Assembly (NCBI GenBank): GCA_964030785.1
Contig: OZ034972.1
Span: forward strand, 15,562,431 to 15,626,430
DNA from: Siderastrea siderea
Taxonomy: Eukaryota; Cnidaria; Anthozoa; Scleractinia; Rhizangiidae
Reading direction: 5' to 3'
DNA: 64,000 bases
Each line of letters begins with the position of its first letter. Position 1 is the first letter of the stretch. The position numbers and the translations under genes are program-made. Positions 34,201 through 43,221 of the stretch are shown one piece after another. The notes beneath the pieces were generated by a model. That model did no database searches, was not told the origin of the DNA, and saw only the letters and a program-made list of their open reading frames with translations.

Positions 34201-37200
34201 AGCCCGACTTGGAATTGTGGGTGGGGTTTGGAACAGGACGTAATTTTTCATTTTTAAGCATCAACAACATTTGTGCAAGTCTAGGGGAAGCGCAATCGAG
34301 GTCTCTACCTGTGTTTCACGCACTGACGGGCTGTGACACTACCTCCACCTTCTATGGGAAAGGAAAGAAGTCCGCCTGGCAGGCATGGAAGCTGTTTCCT
34401 GGAGTAACTCCGACATTTGAGTTCCTTGCAAATAACCCCTTTCACCAGCTGACTGTGGATTCAGACCATTTCAAGCGCATTGAGAGGTTCACAGTCATCT
34501 TATTCGACAAGTTGAGCCCGTTAGATTCCATTAACAAGACAAGAATGGAGCTCTTTTGCAAGAACAACCGAGACATGGACAAGCTTCCACCAACGCAGGT
34601 AAACATGGCAACGTGCTAATTTTTTCGTCGTTATTTTTAATTTTAACCATTTTAAAACATACGTGTAATTATTTTCATTTCATTTTACTCGAAAGGATGC
34701 GCTTCTTCAGCATGTCAACCGTGCAGTTTTCCAAGCAGGAATCTGGACAACCAGTGAGGACTCAGAGCAGGCAATTCCATCACCTGAGCAGTTCTCCTGG
34801 AAAATCGAGGATGGTGTATGGTTCCCCAAGTGGATAAGCATCCCGGAAGTGGCAAAGGCATGCAGCGAGCTCATTCGGTGTACTTGTAAAGGAGAATGCA
34901 CTAGATGCAAGTGTTTCAAGGCGTCATTAGAGTGCACACCGCTTTGCAAATGCAAATGTCCAAGTAGTGTAAATAATTTCTGAACAGTAATGTTATCATT
35001 TCCATCTTTAGTAGACAGTCTAAAGAGCCAAACAAATTAAGGAGTGATTTTAATTGCGAGACGTGTGCGCGTTGTCAGTTAAGGTTCATTTGACATGTAA
35101 ATGTCTCGGAATCACTGCTCGGAAACGACCGTGTGACGATTGGATTTTATTGTTTAGGATGTGACTTGGGTGGTAAATTTCAGGTCATAAGTTTATTGAA
35201 TCAGAACTTAGAAGGCTGACCCCAAAGGTCTTTGTTTTAAACTAATATGTAGTTATTATTGGCCAGCTTTCGCAGCAACGCTAAACATGGTCACAATAAC
35301 TGAGTGGAGACTGAGCACTAGTAGTATACTCATAAAGCTAGTTAAAACAGCATATTAAAAGCTACACATTATATTAGAAATTTGAAAACTGATGTTAAAA
35401 TCTGTTTTTAAAACTGATATGTAATTATTATTGGCAAGTCTTGGTAGCAACGCCGAAAATGGCCGCAGATACCGAGTGGAGACTGAGTACTAGAAGTATG
35501 CCTGTAACTAGTTTAAATAGCATATTAAAAGCTAAACATCACCAAGTAAGTCTAAAAATGTCATTTTGTGTTTGCTCTAAACAAAATTACACGAAACAAA
35601 CACCAACAACATTCCCTGTACAGGTAGCCCAAATCTTTATTTTCAATGGCACTTCATTATCTAAGGCAAAACTTAAATATCCCATAATTCTCAAAATAGA
35701 GCCGCTTGCGATGGGCACCCCCTCTAGTATTAATCAGTAAGTGTCAATGAAGCTCTGTGCCAAATTTGGCACTTTTGTCACGTTTGTAACGATCCGGCCC
35801 ATATTTTGCACTAAGAGACCTGACTATATGTTTCTTAGAACAAAATCATACGTTTTTTGGTGACGTCATGGTCAGCTGTATGACTGGAGGTTTGGGATTC
35901 AAGATGGCGGCCTCAAATTCAAAATGGCGGGTTTGTGACGTTATTGTGACGCCATGTCACGTCATAATTGACACGTCATAAGCCCAATCTGTTAAGCTAA
36001 TGACGTGCTAGAAAGGTGCCAAGTTTCATCGTAAGAGCCCTAATACTTTTCGAGATCTATAGGGGGCACTTCGTGCCCCCCCCCCCCCAGGCTCAGAAAC
36101 TCAAAAAAAGCCCAGAATAGGGTTAATACCTGGATTGGACATTTCCGCCATTCCAGACTGAATGGGGGAGGGGCTAGGGGATGGACAGGGAGGGGGATGG
36201 GGGGTTCAAACTTCCCGCCACCCGCACCCTTTAATCTCGGTTCCCGCCACTTTTCTTAGCTTTTTCTTCCCGCCCTTTTTTCCCCCTCCCGTACACCTCC
36301 CTCTCTCTTTTCTACCCGGAGTCCCAAATTCTGTCCACCTCCCTCCCTAGCCCCCCCCCCCCCCCTTCGAAGGCTACCAGTGACCAAGGGCGAAAAAAAG
36401 AAAGAAAGAAAGTGAAAATGACAAATAGAAAAATTAACAAAAAGGTTTTCTGTGAAAGTACGTGATTTAAGGAAATATTTTAACGAGAATTAACTTTTCC
36501 ACTAAAAACCAAGCCTGGAGAAAAGCACAGAATTGACAGGTAGTGAATGACAATTTCAACAATCGTTAATGCTTTATGATTCTTATATGTGAGATCCCAA
36601 TTTCCCCTGTAATATGACATAAATCGTTTAATTGTTAAACGATTATAGTGGTTTACGCTATAAATTTCTCATATCAGCAAGATAGTACAATCAAACCACT
36701 TTGTTAACTACAACAGTCTAGAAAGAGGAAATCAGTGTAATTATTTCTCTCAGATTTCTTTGAATATTATTAATAGCTTTTCACAGCCAATAATGTAGCT
36801 GTGAGTGCGTCCAAATCGTTTGCAAGTCGTTCAAATCCCGCACAACGCTAGACACCTACTGGTAGAATGACAAATGTAAACAACTAGGCCGATGATGAGA
36901 TTATCCCGCCTACTATTAACTGGAAACTAGCAAATTTATCAAACTGAACTACTTTTAAGAGGACTAAAGAAACCAAACTGACTCTCGAGTGACTAGCCCT
37001 AGACACTGATAAACACACCTTTGGACAAAAAACTGAGAAATTGGTCGTGACTGTTAGGAATGTAATGATGTGAATCATTTACTTCTTTGCAAGATTTTAG
37101 TAGAATCAAAAGTGAAAAGATTTAGAGAAAACCAATTACAATTTTTTATTTTAAAAATCTTGTTCGATTTATGTTACTCGCGAACTCGTTTAGATTGCAT

Positions 37201-39210
37201 TGCATTACGTAACACGAAAAGCCCTCAAAGCATTCTAGCTTCTAGGCCAATTTGAACACCATCAGAAGAGGTCTTTTTATTTTACAACCTATTTAATAAA
37301 CTACACCCGTCAACCATAATGACCATTAAGAGTTACACAATGTTAAGTCCAAAGTCAAAGGAGCTGATTGTAAACTGCTGGGCATAAGTGAGTCTTTCAT
37401 ACAATGTACGATCTACGATCTACGATCAGCGGCGGTGATGAAGAAACACGTGACAAAATTTGGTCAATTTCATAGCGTGGGAAATTTCACAAAAGTAGTT
37501 ATACCGAGACTTAGAAGACTGTAAGTTCTCATCTTCGCCCACTGAAAATCGGTGGGCGGAAATGAAAAAATGGGGGTCTTTGTAGCAGGCGTTCCATCAT
37601 CCCTAGCTCCCAGAGGCCCATTTTTCTCCCGCGTTCTCGCTCCCCTTCACCTTCCCCGTTTACGCCTGCTACGCAGGCTAGTAATGGATGAACTTTTAAA
37701 AGGCGGCGTTTATACTTTAGCGAATGCTCGGAAGCTGTTACGGGACTGTACATCTTTCGCCTTCTGTGCCCAAAGCCACGAAAGAAGCATTAGAATTTGT
37801 GGGTTAAGTCAAAACCAGCAGCAAGGTCTTTGCGTGGTCAAATGAAACGGTGATTCTGTAACTGTTCTGCGTTTACCGTGCAGAAGCGTTAGACCATCGT
37901 CTGCAATGATACAGACATTGTATGATCAGAAATGTCCTGAGGTAGTTTTGTTCTTGTTGGTAACGACTTGGTGTTTTTATTTCAGAAATTGACTTGAGAC
38001 AGACATCAAGTGCAGAAATTACCAGCCCTAATTTTCCGGGTAAATACCCGAGGAATTCGTTCTTCAAGTGGTCAGTAGTCGCTCCCGCGGAATATCGCGT
38101 CAAAATCGAATTCACCAAGTTTGACATATCCAGATATTACTCTAAGTGTCCTTACGATGCTCTGATAGTGCGAGATGGGCCTACGGATGAGGGTGAACAG
38201 CTAGCAAGACTCTGCGGTGACACTTCTGACGGTAAACCTATATTTGCCTCTGGAAGTAGCATAAGATTAGAGTTTGTGTCGGCGATGGTTTCTGAGGACG
38301 ACGACGACAACATAGGCTTCAAGGCTACGCTTTCCAAAGGTAACGAGTGTAAGAGACATCTAGCCTGCCTATCTCACGTTTTCTCCCAGCGCTTAAGCGC
38401 GGGAAACCAAATCAAATTGGAGAAACCTGGGGGAAGGGCAAATTTATTTCGTAAACTGAACAAACTGTTTCCCTAGATAGAAGCGTAAGTTTATAAATTT
38501 AGTAAGTGTTTCACGAGACGCAAGTAAGTTTTGTACGTAACGCAAGCATAAACGAAAAGAGAAGGAGTTTTCCTATGTAAGTAAAAAAAATGCCTTACTG
38601 GTAACACAAACGCAAACACCAACGCAAACGAAAGCATGTTTAATTTTATTTTATCATTTGAAACTGTTCTCCATTTTCTGACACCTCAAGAGAGCCCGCA
38701 GGTGGAGGAGGAGTGATTAATTAGTGCGCCAAGCGTTTGCATTAAGTGGCTCAAGCCCTTGTCTCGGTGGGTGTATATACACACTTTGATGACTTAAAAA
38801 TACTCGGATGGGTTACTTTGCGATGGAGTAGCATCCAGGAGCCAAAGAACCAAGGGATAAGCGCCAAGATGCTTTGTCGTTTGCATCGTAAACAAGATTC
38901 TATTTTTGTACCAAGCTATACCCTCACCATATGTATTAACTGCCCTGAAATTCACCCAGATGATTTCTGTTTTTTCCTAGAAGTCAAACTCTACGTGATC
39001 GCCATTCCCTGTGCTCTTGGTGTCCTACTCGTGGGCTTTCTGCTTGGCGCCATCGTGTTGTTGCGCCGCCGTAGATCGTCGTCTGGTGCCACTCATCCAA
39101 GAATGCAGATGTCTTTACTAAAAGACACTATTCATATGTCTGATGCAGATCCCCCAAACGCAGCTAGCTTACCAGTGTACCGTCCAACTACACAGAAGAT
39201 TAAGACATGA
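25282..39210 (+). CDS. Type I membrane protein with two CUB domains
   Basis: Five exons: 25282-25303, 26310-26348, 26930-27301, 37986-38339 and 38981-39210 (TGA). All junctions are GT-AG and phase 1, giving 338 codons plus stop with no break. Residues 1-20 are a signal peptide (MFVLAAAVLLLSAVTGVASG) split over two exons. CUB1 (about 22-144) has the pattern of four Cys (VCVGS, GVCAW, PECSD, TYCER). CUB2 (about 146-262) has SPNFPGKYP, a YDALIVRDG core and LCGD but lacks the first Cys pair. A single membrane span (about 267-290, YVIAIPCALGVLLVG onward) is followed by RRRR and a tail of about 45 residues. CUB domains bind proteins or glycans outside the cell, often via Ca2+. The partner is unknown. 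One phase-1 exon per domain suits exon shuffling. Intron 3 (27302-37985) hosts nested transposons. AATAAA lies at 39611. Confidence 0.85.
27688..27810 (+). repeat. TAGCCTGCGTAGCAGG repeat, copy 1
   Basis: It starts TAGCCTGCGTAGCAGG and carries GAACGCGGGAGAAAA and GGAACGCCTGCTA. An inverted copy lies at 37555-37682 in the same intron. The core GCCTGCGTAGCAGGC is itself a palindrome. Confidence 0.65.
28669..28684. repeat. 16-bp perfect palindrome with CRE core
   Basis: ATGATGACGTCATCAT is a perfect palindrome around TGACGTCA, in the intron just left of the nested element. It is preceded by short CGAGTGACTA direct repeats (28605-28638). Confidence 0.7.
29432..29812 (+). other. 5' region of the transposon with tandem duplication
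   Basis: About 29476-29600 and 29632-29760 are diverged tandem copies. They share GAAATGCT, a GCT.TTCTATC block, TTTAAAATATATTTTT and A.GTCTGTC.TCTTCCT. An AAGATGGCGGCGCC start with a gtaagt donor at 29463 suggests an upstream, probably non-coding or alternative, exon. Confidence 0.45.
29813..34983 (+). CDS. Academ-like transposase with DDE-like core, XPG/FEN-like nuclease region and CXC tail
   Basis: Exons 29813-31959, 32216-32689, 32924-33897, 34009-34598 and 34696-34983 (TGA). All introns are short, GT-AG and in compatible phase (2, 2, 1, 0). They give 1,490 uninterrupted codons. N-terminus: two Cys/His groups (C8, C11, H75, C78; C127, C130, H177, C180), likely zinc-binding. Core: LDNIDHN (D470, D473) with SFHGTG, TVDQPL (D639), GGLHIEMA (H670, E672), TRTRHAHQVT across the first junction, and AHEQENK (E851). 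D470 or D473, D639 and E851 are my DDE candidates. C-terminal region: HEEADTR (E1217, D1220), VDTDV (D1245, D1247), GCDTTS (D1308) and GKGKK (1315-1319), the order of acidic and helix-hairpin motifs in XPG/FEN-1 nucleases. Tail 1457-1483 is Cys-rich, CXC-like. Start chosen at the Met before the first Cys pair. Catalytic roles are inference. Confidence 0.8.
35229..35541 (+). repeat. Tandem duplication near the right end of the transposon
   Basis: 35229-35374 and 35401-35541 are diverged direct copies. They share ATATGTA.TTATTATTGGC, GAGTGGAGACTGAG.ACTAG and AGCATATTAAAAGCTA.ACAT. The second contains ATGGCCGCAGATACCGAG, an open stretch of 26 codons or more, and then CACCAAGTAAGT, which looks like a donor. 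This could be a first exon of another transcript. Confidence 0.5.
36130..37550. other. Intronic gene-free stretch
   Basis: Within intron 3 of the CUB gene. It holds a G-rich then C-rich tract (36160-36365) and a GAAA microsatellite (36397-36412). I see no exon. Confidence 0.5.
37555..37682 (-). repeat. TAGCCTGCGTAGCAGG repeat, copy 2
   Basis: Reverse-complement copy of 27688-27810, with AACGGGGAAGG, GAGAACGCGGGAGAAAAATG and GAACGCCTGCTA.AAAGACCC. The two copies could pair in the pre-mRNA. Confidence 0.65.
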
Positions 39211-41042
39211 TGACTCACCTGCGATGTAATAACTGCATTCGGGTCTCGTGTGAAGGCGCTGTTATGCAGGATCATTTAATTCATTGAATAGTACTCTTAC
39301 AGTCAACAATTATTGCACCTATATTTGTTTTACAAAACATAGAGTTCCTGAACTAGTGACCTTTCGAAAGTAGTGATAAAAATTGATGGTTGTTAGCAAA
39401 TGCCAATAGAAGTGATTCCACGAAAGAAACGACCCTCCGAAATAACGACATCACAGTGACTTGACTTACTGAACGGAGTGATGGAAGTGGAAGAGGACAA
39501 GTTGGGTGTTGCATGATATGTGAAGTCCATTGGATGATCCTGTTGTCAAGTATGCACAAAGTCTACATTGTTGTCGTTCTATTGTAGACCTCTATACGAA
39601 GTCTATACTGAATAAAATTAGGTAAAAATGTTGTTGAAATTAGAAACAATCAAAGTTTTTGTTCATCACGATGATGTCATTCATCATGATCATGTCATGA
39701 GTATGGCGTGATCACATATCATGATATCATGATACATATGATCCTGTCACGTACGTATGTCATTTCCTAATGATCAAAAACGTTTAACATTTTTATTAAA
39801 TTTTTATCCATTTTTATCCGGCGAATGTGTCTATCAAAGTCTCTATGTTGTTGTCGTTCTATTTTTTTGTTTGTTTGTTTGTTTGTTTGTTACTTAACTC
39901 GGTCTTGCTATATGGTGCACTACCGAATAAGTTAGCAGATAACCGCTGTACCAAAGCACGGTGTACCTGACACGAGCCTTCAAAAGATATACTGTACACA
40001 TCCGAAACAACCGTCTGATTACTATATAAATCTGTGCACATAGACTAAGACTGCGAAGAGCAAAGATAGATTATTTTGAAAACTAGGGTGAATCGGGCGA
40101 TATACGCCGGAACATATTTTTCCTATTCGAATGACTGCTAAATTCGAAAGTAACGAGGGTCGTTAATGTAAGGACTTTACGGTATTAATGTTATCATCTA
40201 AAGTAAACATATATTAATTTTCTTGCTAATTTGCAAAATCGTGGAACGTAGACTGTGGTAGTTTGAGTCCAGTAAATCGTAAAAACGCCCTTTGTTCACG
40301 TTTTCTCCCTTCTTTTGGTGAATTCGTGCTCAGGACTTGGACATGATGCTTCTGCGTTGGGTCTTCATTGATAATGTAGAGAAATATGTTCAATTACAGT
40401 CTAGGTTATTTGTGTTGTAAAACATACACAAAATGTTAACCACAAAAAAAACTAGAACTTGCGCCCAGAGATTATATTTATACTTCTTCCTTACATCGAT
40501 GTAATCATTTCAGAAAGTCGCAAAAGAACGATATTTACAACAGAGATTGTGTGTGAATAATTGGCTTCACTTGAGGGTAAAAATAAAATTGCCGTGACCC
40601 GACAAACTTTGGCTAAAGTCTTGTCTGAAAAATTTGAACAAGACATGCAAGTATGATGGTTCAATTTCTGACATCATTAGACCACGCCCAAATGTCAGGT
40701 GACCAAAACCAGAAAAAATGAGCATCAGCATACCTTTTTGTCCATAGTCTGTTCTATCAGTGGTTTTTAAAGGTATTTGAAAAATAAAAGTACGTGTTTT
40801 GCATTACAACAAAACTTTAAATGTATTCTCCTGACCACTTTTACAGGAAATAGTTCTTGTCTCTTGTATTTTCCCAAAAACTGTCTTTGTTGTTTTCAAC
40901 GACAACGGCTATTCTTTCTTTAAAAAATGAGGTGTGTTAAATATTTTCTGCAAAAATCTTATACAAGTAAGCCAAGCCTCTGTATCGCGCTATTCACGTT
41001 GTTCCTACGTCACTATGTTGTCCGTTTTGTGTACGATGAATA
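39211..41042. other. CUB-gene 3' flank, gene-free
   Basis: AATAAA at 39611-39616 is a plausible poly(A) signal. A run of ATCATGAT-type repeats lies at 39660-39745 and a (GTTT)n microsatellite at 39866-39892. The remainder shows no gene. Confidence 0.5.
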
Positions 41043-41280
41043 GGTACTCCCCGACATCAATTATAGAGGTATGTTCCGCCCGGAAAGGGTTTAGTCTGAA
41101 AGGATGTTAATGTTTTACTCATATGGCTTGAAAAAGGTAAGGGGCAACATTTAGGTTTCTGAAATAGGGTCTGAAAATCAATAAATATCGTCCTCATACA
41201 GGGTAATGGTTTGAATCTCTTGTAGGAACACCCTTTACTCTTCCGAGATTCCGAGAAGGGCTCCCCTGGTGTGTTCATGT
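41043..41280 (+). repeat. Diverged copy of the GGTACTCCC element
   Basis: It reads AGGTACTCCCCGACATC, TAGAGGTATGTTCCGCCC and AATAGGGTCTGAAAAT, resembling the left part and internal AATAGGGT units of 50111-50532. Confidence 0.45.
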
Positions 41281-41920
41281 ACGCCGTGAGGCATACTTTT
41301 TAACGTCGCACAACTGGATTGAAGTAAGTTTCGTCTGAAGAAATTAATTCCTTTATCAAGTTTCATCTTTGTTACTTATAAAATATCGATATAGCCTTAC
41401 AGTGTTAGATAGCGACGCATCAGTTTTAATTTAATGCATAACTTATTTCTATGTACCATGATAAACGATCTCAACGCATAAATTATAATTTGATGCGCAA
41501 GCTATAACAATGAGCGACCTCAAGGCTGGCTGGATATCCTTATTATGTTGACCAACACAGAAATTATTTTGCACCACGAGATGGGTGCTTGTTATTTGTT
41601 CGAGAACACCACTGTTGTCGAAAACACGGATTTTCTGGATAATTGTTCATTTTAAAGACTTATTAAAAAACACGACATTACACTTTACGACGGCTTGGAT
41701 TATTACAAATTGCGACAACGTGTTATTACCATTTGGGATAGGTACGTTTTTGAAAGATACGAAAAGGTTATTACAATTATTTGTTATTATATTTCACGAC
41801 TGTAAACATGATAAGGACATCCCTCTCCTGAACACTAGTCGTTCAGCAGTAGCCTGGGTTAAGAAGTGTTTATTGTTCACTACTCAAACAATAGCAGGAA
41901 GGCGGCAATGCCTATTTCCC

Positions 41921-42312
41921 TTTCGTAAACGGTTGCTGCCATTTTTGACGGTCGATGCCATCATTGGTAACCAAGCCTTTAGTCATGGTAGAAGTAATAT
42001 ATGCTCTGGATTAATGTACAACAAGGCAACAAATACATTTTTGAATACACTTAGAAAGAAAAAAGTTTAAGCCCGAGTTGAATTTACGTTAAATGTTCTG
42101 GAAAGGGCTAGGGTCACCTATTATTTAACATTTTTCGGAATTGTGGCGGATTGGCGTGGTAGTGTAGTGGTAAGGGGGAGAGATCAGCATACGAAAGGAC
42201 CGGGTTCGAGTCTGGGTTGTGAATATCTTTCTTTTTAGTAGAAAAACTTTCAATAATAGTTCCAAAATTTTCTAAGTGTCTTAAAAATGGCAACGACCGT
42301 TTACGAAAGGGA
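41921..42312. repeat. Inverted repeat around a tRNA-like promoter
   Basis: CCTTTCGTAAACGGTTGCTG at 41928-41947 (and flanking bases) is nearly the reverse complement of the 42275-42312 segment (GGCAACGACCGTTTACGAAA). Between them 42151-42215 has an A-box-like TAGTGTAGTGGTAAG and a B-box-like GGGTTCGAGTC, with no proper tRNA fold. It may be a SINE or a foldback element. The 161-codon open frame at 41585-42070 overlaps the left arm. Confidence 0.45.
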
Positions 42313-42419
42313 AAATTGCGGCGGCGATATATCGAGTCGCGAATCAGTGACCAAGGCCTTCCGTATATTTTGTTTGCGAAAAACGTACATTGAAAAATCT
42401 CCACGAACAGGTAACATGC

Positions 42420-43221
42420 CGTTACGAAACTGTATCAAACTTTGACAAGCAAGAAAACTTTATCCCTCATGCTGGTTTTAATAAGAATAGAAAAGAAAAG
42501 CAATAAGATATTGCAATGAACTCACATTGCTCTGAATAGTAAAACGTTAGCGAAAAACAACTCAGGACGAAGCTGTACAGACGCCTCAGTGATACAACGT
42601 TTGTTTGTTGTTTTTTACAGGATAGCCGAGGAAACTAAATCGGCTGTAAATCGGACTGCGAATTTAAAGGATAACTGCAATGGAATATTTTAATTTCCTC
42701 TGTTGGAAACTATATTTAAAATGAAACATTTTGAGCAGAGATTTGAATATCAATAACTGCGTATTTTCGATAATGCGTTATTAATTTTCTCGTTGCTTTT
42801 GGTAGCCCGTATTGCGCTAGAAATTGCTCTTTATAACGGTCAAGTTTCTCCAGTGCATGTCTGGATAAATACACACACACGCATAAGGTAATTTTAATTA
42901 ATCTTAAAATATTCTCGACATTGCAAAGTTTGATTGCTTGTTTTGTACATATTTAATTTTTGCAATGACAAGTTATTTGAAACCACCTGCCAAATAGAAG
43001 TGCACTAAAAAGGATTTCATTGTTGCATCATGTAAATAGCAGCTCCTATTAGCATCGAGGGATCGAATGTTGAACAGATATGGATATTAAAACTTGACGA
43101 GATTCTGGTCTGGCTAAGATACACGAGAACTGAGGATCGAACTGTGAGAAATTCTCTTCTATTCAAAGGAAACGGTCTGATTTTGCACTAACGTGTAAAA
43201 CACAAGAATTACATTTCGGCA
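42420..43221. other. Upstream region of the ammonium transporter gene
   Basis: No gene or repeat is recognised. It presumably holds promoter and 5' UTR. No motif could be assigned. Confidence 0.35.

Larger units (their letters stand above)
29049..35826 (+). mobile_element. Academ-like DNA transposon, apparently intact
   Basis: Flanked by TAT at 29046-29048 and 35827-35829, a likely 3-bp target duplication. The left end TAGTCAGGTCTCTTAG (29049-29064) equals the reverse complement of the right end. Imperfect inverted similarity continues for about 110 bp (GGATCGTTACA, TGACAAAAG, then TAGAGGGGGTGCCC at 29138-29151 and inverted near 35720). The interior has one five-exon gene (29813-34983). A transposase with DDE-like motifs, a nuclease-like domain and a 3-bp duplication fits the Academ superfamily as I recall it. 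It is 6,778 bp long. Confidence 0.75.
28746..36122 (+). mobile_element. TTAA-flanked piggyBac-like short element (copy B), split by a larger transposon
   Basis: TTAA lies at 28742-28745 and 36123-36126. The ends CCCTATTCTGCCTGGGGG and, reverse-complemented at the right, CCCTATTCTGGGC are inverted. Its own sequence is 28746-29045 and 35830-36122, together about 596 bp, and is collinear with copy A (4216-5057). Copy A reads on from the TGTGCTTG.TTTGA block straight towards the CAACTGTATGACTG.AGGTT block. Here these are separated by the 6.8-kb element at 29049-35826. Non-autonomous. Confidence 0.8.

Noticed and set aside
41585..42070. 161-codon open frame as a gene
   Set aside because: No family features; it overlaps an inverted repeat and has no splice or poly(A) support.
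42151..42220. Functional tRNA gene
   Set aside because: A- and B-box-like words are present but no acceptor stem or anticodon arm forms.
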